A DNA stretch of 64,000 nucleotides, taken from NCBI RefSeq assembly GCF_007280555.1, contig NZ_VKDB01000006.1, forward strand, positions 113,401 to 177,400, in the 5' to 3' direction. The position numbers were made by a program, and so were the translations under genes. The DNA is from Deinococcus detaillensis (lineage in GTDB: Bacteria > Deinococcota > Deinococci > Deinococcales > Deinococcaceae). Positions 49,851 to 60,933 of the stretch are shown in pieces. Within the stretch, counting starts at the first letter, position 1, and each line of letters opens with the position of its first letter. The notes under the pieces are model-generated. The model searched no databases. It saw only the letters and a list, made by a program, of their open reading frames with translations, and had not been told where the DNA came from.

Positions 49851-51142
49851 TGGCAAGGCGCTTTGCTCGCCCGCCGCACTTTGATTCCCGGCCAGTTGAA
49901 CAGTTTTTGAGCGGTGAGTGGGCGGCGCGGCGGCAGCAACACCGGCTCACAAAGAGACAACGCCGGAGCGCCGGGCTGCGGCGGCGCTTGACCCGCACCT
50001 TTGCGCTCTTGGCCCTGTTCGCGGTGGCCCTGACATCTTTTTTGACGGTGAACGCTGCCTTCCGCGCCCTCAACACCGTCGCGCCGGAGTTGGGGCTGAG
50101 CAGCCTCAATTGGAAGAACTCGCCGTATTCGCCCCAGTCTCCCGATGCTCCAGTCCGGACGGCCCAGCAGCGTGCCGACACTCAACGCTGGCAGGAGTTG
50201 GGCCGCGCGGCGGGCAAAGCCTTGTGGCGCAGTTCACTCACGGCAGCCTTTTTCAGCTTCTTGCTGGCGGTGGTGCTGGCGGCCATCGTCACCAGCCAGA
50301 TTACCCGCCCCCTCTCGCGGCTGGCCGACGCGGCGCGGCGCTTGGAAGCTGGCGAACGCAATTTGCAGCTGCCCATTCCGCCCCGCCAGGACGAGGTACG
50401 TGATTTGACCCTGACCTTCAATTCGCTGACCACCAGCTTGGGCCGCCAAGAAGCCTGGCGGCGCGGCCTCATGGCCGATATCGCCCACGATCTCCGCACG
50501 CCGTTGTCGGTGCTGCGCTCAGAAATTGAAGCCATGCAAGATGGGGTAAATCCCACCGATGACGCCGGACTGTTGCGCCTGCACGGCGAAGTCCTGCTGC
50601 TGGCCCGCCTCGTCACCGACCTTCGCACCTTGAGTTTGGCCGAAAGCGGCGCGATGGATTTTCATGTGCAAGTGCTGGACGCTGCCGAGGTGCTGCGCGG
50701 TTTGCTGCCGGGTTATCAGCGTCAGGCCGCAGAAGTCGGCGTGACGCTCACTTTGTCTGCGCCCGTCCCCGTTGCGCTCTCCGCTGACCCCGACCGCTTG
50801 ATGCAGGTGCTTCACAACCTGCTGAGCAACGCCCTGCGCTACGCCGCGCCCGGCCCGGTTGAGCTGAGCGCTTACTCAGAAGGCCAATGGGCTTGCCTGC
50901 GGGTGCGTGATCACGGCCCCGGCTTCAGGCCCGACGATCTCTCCCGCGCCTTCGAGCGTTTTTACCGCGCTGACGCCTCACGCACCCGCGATCCCGGCGG
51001 CCTGCGCAGCAGCGGCCTGGGCCTGGCGATTGCCCGCGCCCTCACCGAAGCGCAGGGCGGGCAGATCGAAGCAAAAAACCACCCGGCAGGCGGAGCGGAA
51101 TTTACCGTTCGGCTGCCGGGTGGGGAAGTGGAGCCTGGGTAG
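49850..51142 (+). CDS. Membrane sensor histidine kinase
   Basis: A 430-residue class I kinase. The first helix is TFALLALFAVALTSFLTV (~65-85), then a short periplasmic sensor of about 80 residues, and the second helix is AAFFSFLLAVVLAAIVTS. A HAMP domain follows (QITRPLSRLADAARRLEAGE). The phospho-His is in MADIAHDLRTPLSVLRSE. HATPase boxes are VLHNLLSNALRYA, RDHGPGFRPDD and SSGLGLAIARAL. The ATG overlaps the regulator stop. The small sensor domain offers no clue to the signal. Confidence 0.93.
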   Translation: MARRFARPPHFDSRPVEQFLSGEWAARRQQHRLTKRQRRSAGLRRRLTRTFALLALFAVALTSFLTVNAAFRALNTVAPELGLSSLNWKNSPYSPQSPDAPVRTAQQRADTQRWQELGRAAGKALWRSSLTAAFFSFLLAVVLAAIVTSQITRPLSRLADAARRLEAGERNLQLPIPPRQDEVRDLTLTFNSLTTSLGRQEAWRRGLMADIAHDLRTPLSVLRSEIEAMQDGVNPTDDAGLLRLHGEVLLLARLVTDLRTLSLAESGAMDFHVQVLDAAEVLRGLLPGYQRQAAEVGVTLTLSAPVPVALSADPDRLMQVLHNLLSNALRYAAPGPVELSAYSEGQWACLRVRDHGPGFRPDDLSRAFERFYRADASRTRDPGGLRSSGLGLAIARALTEAQGGQIEAKNHPAGGAEFTVRLPGGEVEPG

Positions 51143-51154
51143 GAGGCGGGAAAA

Positions 51155-52684
<1,530 letters not shown>

Positions 52685-53137
52685 AACTCCTCCGGGGGGT
52701 GAAGCGCGGCGGAGTCTTTAATCTCACTCTGAGCGCGTCACAGCTTTTTATCTTAGCGGGTGGGGGCGGGGGAGAGTGAGGGCCAGCTTGGGTTTTGCGT
52801 CTGGGTAATTCAGCGTTTTGAGCTGAGGCTTGGGGTTTTTGCATTGGCCCCACCCCCCAGCCCCCGCCCCAGTGGGGCGAGGGAGCGAGTCGCTGCGCTC
52901 GGCATGGAGCTTCCGGCATTCCGGCAGTCCGCTAGCGCCGACATTCCAAACTGTGGGGCGGTCATGGAGTGGGCACTGTAGCAAATGGGTTGTCCAGCCA
53001 GCGGAACTGGAAAGTGGTATTCGTCTCAGGTTTTTGCTCCGCCCTTGAGGGGAGAGGTTGGGACTGATCCAGCTCGCAGAGAGGGGGAGTTAGCGCAGCG
53101 ATTGACATTTCACATGTGTCCCAGCGCCCAACAGATC
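52685..53137. other. GC-rich non-coding stretch, 453 nt
   Basis: The left part carries the ribosome site and a possible TAAGAT promoter box of the radical SAM gene. The middle has C/G-tract sequence with hairpins CGCCCC-AGT-GGGGCG (52865-52879) and GAGCG-N8-CGCTC (52883-52900). No ORF looks coding. It may be a degraded intergenic repeat. Confidence 0.4.
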
Positions 53138-54022
<885 letters not shown>

Positions 54023-54142
54023 CCGTTGATGGTAAGGCTCAGTGGGCAGTATGCCTTGACGCTGCATCAATACTCAGTCTTTGCTGGGCAGAGGCGCGGC
54101 TGAACTGAATATTCACTCGCCGTATTTTTGGCGGCGCGGCTT

Positions 54143-54148
54143 TATTAT
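54143..54148 (+). promoter_or_regulatory. -10 box of the DUF177 gene (leaderless)
   Basis: TATTAT, then 6 nt, then ATG 54155. Confidence 0.6.
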
Positions 54149-54154
54149 GCGTGG

Positions 54155-54769
54155 ATGACTTCTTCACTTTCTCCCCGCGTTCACCTCGGTACTCTGCTGC
54201 GCCAAATGGGCGATGTCAGCGCCAGCGGCGAACTCGCTGAACTCCATTATGAGCAGGGCGGCGACCAGCAGAGTATGCGCTTTGCCAAACCCGCACCTTA
54301 CCGCGTCAGTGTCAACGCCCTGCAAGGCAATGAATTTTGGTTGCAAGGCCAGTTCGAGCCGACGCTGGAAATGGAATGCGCCCGTTGCCTGCGCCCGGTG
54401 GCCGTGCCGCTGAGCCTCAAGCTCGGCACCTTGATGCGCTACGACCCCGCTGCCCAAACGCCTTATTTGGAAGAAGCCGACACCGGCGAGGAAATTCTGG
54501 TGTTTGGCGAACCCGATCTCAACTTGAGCAACTACCTCGCCGAAACCACCTTGCTCGAAGCGCCGCTGAGCGTGCTGCACGACGCGGCCTGCAAGGGGCT
54601 GTGCCAGGTCTGCGGCCACGACCTCAACGAAGGCCCCTGCGAACACAGCGCGGGCGTGCCGATCGAAGAAAGCAGCGAGCGATTCTTAGAGGCCGAGCAC
54701 GAAGGCAAGCAGCACGCCAGGCAAACGCCGTTCGCGGCCCTGCGCGGGCTTGAGTTGCCGGATGAATAA
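54155..54769 (+). CDS. DUF177/YceD-family protein
   Basis: A 204-residue protein of the YceD family, linked to 23S rRNA accumulation in other bacteria and plastids. The diagnostic part is MECARCLRPVAVPLSL followed by KGLCQVCGHDLNEGPC; the Cys pairs could bind zinc. It is usually beside rpmF, but here rpmF is 13 kb away. A leaderless -10 box precedes it. moaC follows after 45 nt. Confidence 0.88.
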   Translation: MTSSLSPRVHLGTLLRQMGDVSASGELAELHYEQGGDQQSMRFAKPAPYRVSVNALQGNEFWLQGQFEPTLEMECARCLRPVAVPLSLKLGTLMRYDPAAQTPYLEEADTGEEILVFGEPDLNLSNYLAETTLLEAPLSVLHDAACKGLCQVCGHDLNEGPCEHSAGVPIEESSERFLEAEHEGKQHARQTPFAALRGLELPDE

Positions 54770-54814
54770 GCGGCGAGTGGGGCAAGTAGGAGCTGAGCAA
54801 GCAGGAGCGCGGGC

Positions 54815-55300
54815 GTGAGCAGCGTCCCCGAGCTGACCCACTTCGTGGACGGGCAGCCGCGCATGGTGGACGTGACCGGCAAAGCCGCCACCCACCGTGA
54901 GGCGTGCGCCGAAGCCTGGGTGCTGCTGCCGCCCGAAGCCCGCACCGCCTTGGAGGGAGGCCGCAATCTCAAAGGTGATCCTTTGGTGGTGGCGCGGCTG
55001 GCAGGCTTATCAGGCAGCAAGCGTACCGCCGATCTGATTACCCTCTGCCACCCCATTCCGGTGACGGGAGCGCGGGTCGAAGTGACCTTGGAGCAGCGCG
55101 GCGTGCATATCGTGGCCCACGTCAAAACCGAGGCTCCAACGGGAGTGGAAATGGAAGCGCTGACGGCCGTGACGGTGGCGGCCCTCAACGTCTACGACAT
55201 GCTCAAAGCCGCCAGCAAAGCCATCGAAATTCAAGACGTGCGCTTGATCTCCAAAAGTGGCGGCAAAAGCGGTGATTACCGGCGCGGAGAGCAGCCGTAA
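54815..55300 (+). CDS. moaC: Cyclic pyranopterin monophosphate synthase MoaC
   Basis: A 161-residue enzyme of molybdenum cofactor synthesis that makes cPMP from the MoaA product. Signatures are [37 protein letters not shown] (active-site Lys and His) and [20 protein letters not shown]; the final Lys is in [11 protein letters not shown]. It starts at GTG. The cofactor would serve the YedY-like protein at 15492 among others. Confidence 0.96.
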   Translation: MSSVPELTHFVDGQPRMVDVTGKAATHREACAEAWVLLPPEARTALEGGRNLKGDPLVVARLAGLSGSKRTADLITLCHPIPVTGARVEVTLEQRGVHIVAHVKTEAPTGVEMEALTAVTVAALNVYDMLKAASKAIEIQDVRLISKSGGKSGDYRRGEQP

Positions 55301-55307
55301 TACAAAC

Positions 55308-55733
55308 TCAAAGCTGCGGCTGCTCGGTTGCCCAGTCCGCCGTGAGCTGCCGGTAGTGGGCCTGCAAGCCGGGGAGCGCTGGAGCGAGGGCCAGCGCGGT
55401 GAGGAGCGAGCCGTCAATCCTGAGTTGGCCGGAGGTCATGGCCACTACCGGATTGAGTTCGCCGCGCCAGAAGCGGTCGATGGCGTCGCCGCTCAAATGA
55501 AAGGTGAGGTCGGGTGTCGGCGCGTCCCCGGCCTCTGGGCCGCTGCCCGACCTGACCACAGCCTTGCCGCTGCGGCCATCTACGCTGAGACTCAGTTCGG
55601 GGTCGCGGAACTCGAAGGCGACGATCAATTGGCGCGTCACCAACACATTGGCCTGCGAACCGTCCGCTGAGGCGTAGACCGCTGTCAAAAGCTCTTGAAG
55701 TTGGCTGGCAGAAAAACGCAGCGAAGTGGGCAC
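55308..55733 (-). CDS. SCP2 sterol-transfer-domain protein
   Basis: A 141-residue protein with the SCP2 fold pattern, a small lipid-binding module: helical start, beta strands (VAFEFRDPELSLSVDG, KAVVRSGSG), then DLTFHLSGDAIDRFWRGELN and MTSGQLRIDG, the most conserved block. The ligand is unknown. GTG 55733 is my choice. The open frame runs to 55898, but the extra part crosses the control region of the divergent gene. It is convergent with moaC with 7 nt between the stops. Confidence 0.72.
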   Translation of the reverse strand: MPTSLRFSASQLQELLTAVYASADGSQANVLVTRQLIVAFEFRDPELSLSVDGRSGKAVVRSGSGPEAGDAPTPDLTFHLSGDAIDRFWRGELNPVVAMTSGQLRIDGSLLTALALAPALPGLQAHYRQLTADWATEQPQL

Positions 55734-55896
55734 GTTGGGTATTTTCTCAAAGTTCGCGTCGCCCTTTGCACGGGGGCTTACAGAATAGCCGCAAAGAGTA
55801 GTCGTGCCGACAATTGCCTTGTAACAAGTCCGACACCCCCAGCGGCTGGGTTGCAGTCTGCTGTGGAGGCAAGACCACATCACAGGAGGTACACCC

Positions 55897-56193
55897 ATGA
55901 ATGAGCAACTTAGTCAGACCCTTCAGGCAGCCAAAGATGGCGTCGCCAGCATTCCAGCAGCAGCAGCAGTGAGCAACGTCACCAGCTGGCACAGCGCCCT
56001 GAGCGGCGTGCCCGGTGCGGAGACCTTGGTCGATCACTTGGCCAAACTGAAGTCTGCTCTGGAAAGCGGCAAGCTCGACGAAGCCGCCAAAATCCTCCCC
56101 GGCCTCGGCAGCGAGACCGAGAAGTTGGCCGCCGCCGCACCTGCCGCCGACAAAGACGGCCTGATGCAGTTGGCCAAAGCCCTCAAAGGCTGA
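55897..56193 (+). CDS. Small Ala-rich helical protein, unknown
   Basis: A 98-residue protein predicted to be all helical, with Ala/Leu/Lys heptads (LVDHLAKLKSALESGKLDEA) and no membrane segment. Expression signals are strong: AGGAGGT lies 7-8 nt before the ATG, and a terminator follows 25 nt after the stop. I do not recognise a family. The strong Shine-Dalgarno, unusual among its leaderless neighbours, suggests an abundant protein. Confidence 0.68.
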   Translation: MNEQLSQTLQAAKDGVASIPAAAAVSNVTSWHSALSGVPGAETLVDHLAKLKSALESGKLDEAAKILPGLGSETEKLAAAAPAADKDGLMQLAKALKG

Positions 56194-56217
56194 TTCCAGC
56201 TTCACTAGCTTTCTAAG

Positions 56218-56248
56218 AAGGGCCGCTTCCAAGGGAGCGGCCCTTTCT
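56218..56248 (+). terminator. Terminator of the small helical protein gene
   Basis: AAGGGCCGCT (56218-56227) pairs perfectly with AGCGGCCCTT (56236-56245) around an 8-nt loop, followed by TCT. Confidence 0.82.
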
Positions 56249-56321
56249 CATGTCTCCAGTACCCCGGCCCACCCGAACCACCTTCCAGTTTGCCCGCTCC
56301 AAACCCGCTAACATAAAGGTT

Positions 56322-56654
56322 ATGACCAAAAGCATCGCCGCCTTTCAAGACGACCATGGGCGGATTACCACTTGGCCCAGCAACCGCCGCCGCGTTCACC
56401 AACTTGCCGTGCTGAGCCACCTCTCCGCCCAGCTCGAAGGCGGGCACCTCTACACCGAAGCTGAACTCACCACCTTCCTCAACGAGCAGACCACTTTGGA
56501 AGACGTTTCGGTGCTGCGCCGCGAGTTGGTGGAAGGCGATTACCTGATGATGGAAAACGGCACCTACTGGAAAGCCGGAAGCCGCCCCACCGGGACTGTG
56601 CCTACCCCCAGCCCCCAAGCCGAAGCGGCAATGCACAAGCCGATTGTGAAGTAA
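56322..56654 (+). CDS. DUF2087 family protein
   Basis: A 110-residue protein of the DUF2087 type, a winged-helix-like domain often found in transcriptional regulators. The pattern [21 protein letters not shown], then [13 protein letters not shown] and [19 protein letters not shown] is diagnostic. TAACAT (56309-56314) lies 7 nt before the ATG, with AAAGG between them. It ends 4 nt before radA, so it is probably co-transcribed with radA. Confidence 0.82.
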   Translation: MTKSIAAFQDDHGRITTWPSNRRRVHQLAVLSHLSAQLEGGHLYTEAELTTFLNEQTTLEDVSVLRRELVEGDYLMMENGTYWKAGSRPTGTVPTPSPQAEAAMHKPIVK

Positions 56655-56658
56655 AGCG

Positions 56659-58050
56659 GTGGCCCGCGTTCAAACCAAATTCGTTTGCCAGTCGTGCGGC
56701 TATCAGTCGCCCAAAACGCTGGGCCGCTGCCCCAACTGCCAAGCCTGGAACAGCTTCGAGGAAGAAACCCCGATGCTCAGCAGCAAAGGCAAAGCGTTGG
56801 GGAGCGGGTACGGCGGCATTACTGGCGGTAAACTCACTGCGCTTTCCAGCGTGGGACGGCGCGAAGAACCGCGTTTGTCCAGCGGCATTCCTGAATTTGA
56901 CCGGGTGCTGGGCGGCGGGCTGGTGGCGGGCGGCGTGATTCTCATCGGTGGCGAGCCGGGCATCGGCAAATCCACTTTGCTGCTGCAAGTCGCCGACAAG
57001 CTCTCCAGCAAGGGCCAGAGCGTGCTGTACGTGGCAGGCGAGGAATCTTTAGAGCAAATTCGCCTGCGGGCCGACCGGCTGGGTGTGACTGGCGATATTC
57101 AGCTCACCCGTGATACGCGGGCCGAACACATCGCCGCGCTGATGCAGGAACATAAGCCGGCACTGTGCATCGTGGACAGCATTCAAACCGTGCAGATCGA
57201 GGGTGACGGCGCGTCTGGCGGGGTGGCGCAGGTGCGTGAAGCCACCAGCTTGCTGACCCGCGCTGCCAAAGAAACCGGCACCGCTACGGTCTTGGTCGGC
57301 CACGTCACCAAAGACGGCACAGTGGCCGGGCCAAAAGTGATGGAGCATATCGTGGACACCACCGTCTTCTTAGAAACAGTGGGCCAGTACCGGCTGCTCC
57401 GGTCGGTCAAAAACCGCTTCGGGCAAGCCGGTGAACTCGGCGTGTTTGAAATGCGCGGCGAGGGGCTGATCGCGGTGGACAATCCCAGCGCCGCCTTCCT
57501 GGCCGAGCGCCCTGTCGGCGTGCCGGGCAGCGTGGTGGCGGCCACCCTCGACGGCCACCGCCCGATGCTTTTAGAGGTACAGGCACTGGCGGCCAAAACG
57601 CCGTACCCCAATCCGCGCCGCGTGGTGGTGGGCCTCGACCCCCGCCGGGTGGATGTGGTGCTGGCGGTACTGGAGAGACGGCTCAACCTCAATTTGGGTG
57701 GGCTCGACATTTACCTGAACTTGGCGGGCGGCCTCAAGGTGCTTGATCCAGGCCTCGATTTGGCGGCGGCGCTGGCGGTGTATTCGGCAGTGGTCGGCAA
57801 GGCTCTGCCGGAGAACGTGGTGGTGTTCGGCGAAGTCGGCTTGGCGGGCGAGGTGCGGGCGGTGCAAGGCCACCTGCGCCGCGCCGAAGAAGCCCGCCGC
57901 ACCGGCTATGACCGCCTGGTGGTGCCGCCGGGCAGCGAAGACGGACGCACATCCGGCAGTGGCGCGAGTGGCAGAAGTGGCGGCGTCAAAAGTGTCGAGG
58001 ACGCCCTCGCGGTGGTGTGGCAATCTGCCTCAGGGCGAAGTGGCGTGTAG
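56659..58050 (+). CDS. radA: DNA repair protein RadA
   Basis: A 463-residue RecA-like helicase that processes recombination intermediates and is needed for extended synthesis-dependent strand annealing in D. radiodurans. The N-terminal zinc finger has CQSCGYQ and CPNC. Walker A is [16 protein letters not shown]. The RadA-specific KNRFG motif is in [14 protein letters not shown] Lon-like C-terminal domain follows (~290-463). The start is GTG. A PIN/TRAM gene follows, as in many bacteria. Confidence 0.96.
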   Translation: MARVQTKFVCQSCGYQSPKTLGRCPNCQAWNSFEEETPMLSSKGKALGSGYGGITGGKLTALSSVGRREEPRLSSGIPEFDRVLGGGLVAGGVILIGGEPGIGKSTLLLQVADKLSSKGQSVLYVAGEESLEQIRLRADRLGVTGDIQLTRDTRAEHIAALMQEHKPALCIVDSIQTVQIEGDGASGGVAQVREATSLLTRAAKETGTATVLVGHVTKDGTVAGPKVMEHIVDTTVFLETVGQYRLLRSVKNRFGQAGELGVFEMRGEGLIAVDNPSAAFLAERPVGVPGSVVAATLDGHRPMLLEVQALAAKTPYPNPRRVVVGLDPRRVDVVLAVLERRLNLNLGGLDIYLNLAGGLKVLDPGLDLAAALAVYSAVVGKALPENVVVFGEVGLAGEVRAVQGHLRRAEEARRTGYDRLVVPPGSEDGRTSGSGASGRSGGVKSVEDALAVVWQSASGRSGV

Positions 58051-58062
58051 AGTGAGGAGTGA

Positions 58063-59109
58063 ATGTCTGCTGTTCGCTCTTTGACTTTGCTGGTGGGACT
58101 TTTGCTTGGCTGGGCCGTGAGCCGTTGGCTTCCGGCTGGCCCTTCGCCCAATACTGAGCTGACCAATACCTTGTCGCTGATGCTGGCGGGGGTGTTGGGC
58201 GGTCTGCTGTTGTCTTCGCGCATGGAACGGCGCTGGGCGGGCACTGCCGAGCAGTTTGGCCGCTGGTACGCCAATGTTTCGCCGCGCACCGTTACGGCAG
58301 CGACCTTCGGGCTGGTGATTGCGCTGCTGGTCAGCGTGCTGCTCAGCAACTTGCTGGGAGGCGTGCCGGTGTACCAGTGGTGGTGGAACGTCGTGATTAC
58401 GGGAGTGCTGGCGGGCTTTTTCGTGCCGTTCGCGGTTCGCAACGCCGACGCTTTTTCGGGCTTGAGTCCGGCTCCGCGCAAAAAGCAGGGGGGCAAGCTC
58501 CTCGATAGCAACGTGATTATCGATGGGCGCATCGTAGACCTCGCCCGCGCCGGCTTCGTGGACGGCGAACTGATCGTGCCGAGCTTCGTGCTGCGCGAGC
58601 TGCAACTGCTGGCCGATCACGGCGACCCGCAGCGGCGCACCCGTGGCAAGCGCGGCCTGAATGTTCTAGAGGAGCTGCGCCAAGTCGCTCACCTGCGGGT
58701 CGAAGACTGGGACACCACCGAACTCAGCGCCGTGGACGACAAATTGGTGCGCCTTGCCCGTGAGAGCGGCGCAAAACTGATGACCAACGACAGCAACCTC
58801 AGCAAAATTGCCAAGTTGCACGGTCTGACGGTGCTGAGCCTCAACGAAGCGGCGGTGGCCCTGCGCCCGCAGCTTCAGCCCGGCGACATCCTGAGCGTAA
58901 TTATCAGCAAGGGCGGGCAGCAAGCTGGGCAAGGCGTGGCCTACCTCGATGACGGCACCATGATCGTGGTCGAAGACGGCCAGAAGATGCGGGGTCGCAG
59001 CGCCCGCGTGATCGTGGTCAACAATGTGCAGACCAATGTGGGCCGCATGATTTTTGCCAAGCTCGACAAAGACGGCGAAGTGCAGGGCAATGAAATCGCT
59101 CCGGCGTGA
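58063..59109 (+). CDS. PIN/TRAM-domain membrane protein (YacL-like)
   Basis: A 348-residue protein with four N-terminal transmembrane helices (~1-125). A PIN nuclease domain follows (LLDSNVIIDGRIVDLA, first acidic residue; FVLRELQLLADHGDP; LMTNDSNLSKIAKL, later acidic residues). The C-terminus is a TRAM RNA-binding domain (GDILSVIISKGGQQAGQGVA). It resembles B. subtilis YacL, which is also next to radA. It probably cuts or handles RNA at the membrane. GAGG lies before the ATG. Confidence 0.9.
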   Translation: MSAVRSLTLLVGLLLGWAVSRWLPAGPSPNTELTNTLSLMLAGVLGGLLLSSRMERRWAGTAEQFGRWYANVSPRTVTAATFGLVIALLVSVLLSNLLGGVPVYQWWWNVVITGVLAGFFVPFAVRNADAFSGLSPAPRKKQGGKLLDSNVIIDGRIVDLARAGFVDGELIVPSFVLRELQLLADHGDPQRRTRGKRGLNVLEELRQVAHLRVEDWDTTELSAVDDKLVRLARESGAKLMTNDSNLSKIAKLHGLTVLSLNEAAVALRPQLQPGDILSVIISKGGQQAGQGVAYLDDGTMIVVEDGQKMRGRSARVIVVNNVQTNVGRMIFAKLDKDGEVQGNEIAPA

Positions 59110-59206
59110 GCGGAGTCAGAAGGGCGGAACGGATTGGCTTTGGGATTCCTAATCTACGTTCGGCAGATCTGGGAGCGGTTGATTGCCGTAACGCAGGAAG
59201 GAGACT

Positions 59207-60208
59207 TTAGCGCTGCTTCCTCTCCCATTGTTTTGACGTTTCATTAACTTCATAAGCCTGCTCCGGTCTGAGCTTAGGCATCTCAGCTTTTTCGCTTGGG
59301 AAGAGCAGGAAGGCGTATGAAACTGGCTGTTCGTCTGACTTGCCATCTGGAACGCCCCAAACCTGATAAACTTTGGCCCAAGTATTCAAGGCAAGTGGAG
59401 ACTGTTCAATCTGTGCTGAGTTGTGTAGGTCATTTGTGCAGAGGGTTCCGCCCAGATGATCCATGAAAGCAAGTCCATCTCTGTTGGTAAGTTTCATCCC
59501 AACCGGGACTCTGTACCGATCCGTCGTGTAAATCAGATTCGCCCACTGGGCTTTTCCTTCTGGGCAGGGCTTCCCGGTTGTGCCGGGGGTCATGGAAGTC
59601 ACCAATCGGAAATTATTGTGTAATAGGGGTGGTGCTGGCCTGATTGGCTGATCTGAAGTTATACCGGAAAACGATTCATTGCTCATGACGGGGAAGGCAA
59701 ACGACGGCCGCATTGTTTTATCCCCGTAGGTCATCCACGCAGCAATTACAAAAGTTGTGCCCTTTGGAAAACGGAGATCGGCAGCTCTGGTAAAGGTGCT
59801 GCCCCAACCCTGCGGCCATACAGGTGCCTGAGATATGGCAACAAAGTCTGTAGGACGTAGTTCGCTGGGCCTTATCTCCGCAGGTTTAAACAAACCACTG
59901 CCCCACCAGCTTACGCCGCCAATCATCACCGCGCCCAAGACCACCCAGCCCAGCGGCGTCGTCAAGAGATGGCCCAATAACTGCCGATTCGTGACTTGCG
60001 GATCGCCCATCGCCCGCACCGCCAGAAACTCGGCTTCATCCCGCGCAAAACCTTTTTGTTCCAGTTCGGTGATGCGTTCCAGCAAATGTGCCCGCAGCTC
60101 GGCGGCGGCGTCTAGGCGCTCAGCTTTGGGAAGGCCGAGGGTGGCGCGGTGAACGTACTGATTGAGGCTCAGCACTTTGCCAGAGCGGCCAGCGGCTCGG
60201 CGGGTCAC
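59207..60208 (-). CDS. Single-span protein with permease-prefix-like domain
   Basis: A 333-residue protein. The N-terminal ~85 residues (VHRATLGLPKAERLDAAAEL through GFARDEAEFLAVRAMGDPQ) resemble the helical prefix domain found in PadR-controlled permeases. One transmembrane helix follows (LGWVVLGAVMIGGVSWWGSG). The rest is a probable extracytoplasmic domain with two Cys that I cannot classify. The start overlaps the PadR gene stop by 4 bp, so the regulator controls it. Confidence 0.75.
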   Translation of the reverse strand: MTRRAAGRSGKVLSLNQYVHRATLGLPKAERLDAAAELRAHLLERITELEQKGFARDEAEFLAVRAMGDPQVTNRQLLGHLLTTPLGWVVLGAVMIGGVSWWGSGLFKPAEIRPSELRPTDFVAISQAPVWPQGWGSTFTRAADLRFPKGTTFVIAAWMTYGDKTMRPSFAFPVMSNESFSGITSDQPIRPAPPLLHNNFRLVTSMTPGTTGKPCPEGKAQWANLIYTTDRYRVPVGMKLTNRDGLAFMDHLGGTLCTNDLHNSAQIEQSPLALNTWAKVYQVWGVPDGKSDEQPVSYAFLLFPSEKAEMPKLRPEQAYEVNETSKQWERKQR

Positions 60209-60546
60209 GCCAAGCGTCCCATCAGACGCTCAACCAGCAAAGCGTCCAGCGCCCCCCGTAAAGTGCGCCATTCGGCTTTTTTGGCTCCCAGCGCCGCTTG
60301 CCCACTCTCGGTAAGGCGGTAGTATTTGCGCGGCGCTCCGCCTTTGTCGCTTTCTTGCCACTCGCTTTCTACCCAACTCGCCTTGACGAGGCGGTGCAGG
60401 GCCGGATACAAGCTGCCTTCTTTGAGGTCAAATGCGCCGCCGCTGCGGGCGTTGATGTGTTGCAAAATCTCCAAGCCGTAGCGCGGTTGAGTTTCCAAAG
60501 CGGCGAGGAGAGCCAAATCAAGTGTGCCGGATTTCAGCGGATTCAT
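60205..60546 (-). CDS. PadR family transcriptional regulator
   Basis: A 113-residue winged-helix regulator. GTLDLALLAALETQPRYGLEI and GSLYPALHRLVKASWVESEW are the helix-turn-helix and wing of the family; KYYRLTESGQAAL completes it. The ATG at 60546 is chosen over 60564. CATACT lies 6 nt upstream. It is coupled to the membrane protein gene and divergent from copZ, so its operator may lie in 60547-60660. Confidence 0.88.
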   Translation of the reverse strand: MNPLKSGTLDLALLAALETQPRYGLEILQHINARSGGAFDLKEGSLYPALHRLVKASWVESEWQESDKGGAPRKYYRLTESGQAALGAKKAEWRTLRGALDALLVERLMGRLA

Positions 60547-60660
60547 GACTAGAGTATGATGCAAGGTAGCTTGTGAGACAAGATAGTGGTTGAAGTGAAA
60601 CCAGAGGCGTCTTCACCCGCTGCTGAAATGCCCCCTCCGACGCGCAGCTACACTGGAGCC

Positions 60661-60909
60661 ATGACCCAACACCCCAACGCTCTGCACTCAAGCGGCCTCC
60701 AACTGGACAACACCGAATTGATGGTCACGGGGATGACCTGCGCTCACTGTCAGACTGCCGTTACCCGCGCTCTAGAGGGCGTTCCCGGCGTCAAAGAAGT
60801 TTCAGTAGACCTCAGCAGCGGCCTCGCCCGTGTGCGCGGTGAAGCCGACCGGCAAGCCCTCCTCGACGCGGTGGAAGAAGAAGGCTACAAGGCGACGCTC
60901 CAACTCTGA
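60661..60909 (+). CDS. copZ: Heavy-metal-associated (CopZ-like) copper chaperone
   Basis: An 82-residue HMA-domain protein. LMVTGMTCAHCQTAVTRAL contains the Cys-x2-Cys copper site, and the ending EEEGYKATL is typical. TACACT (60649-60654) ends 6 nt before the ATG. No CopA ATPase is adjacent. The start at 60661 leaves a 17-residue extension before the usual domain start. Confidence 0.9.
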   Translation: MTQHPNALHSSGLQLDNTELMVTGMTCAHCQTAVTRALEGVPGVKEVSVDLSSGLARVRGEADRQALLDAVEEEGYKATLQL

Positions 60910-60933
60910 GACATTGCGTCTTCTGCTGAGCAA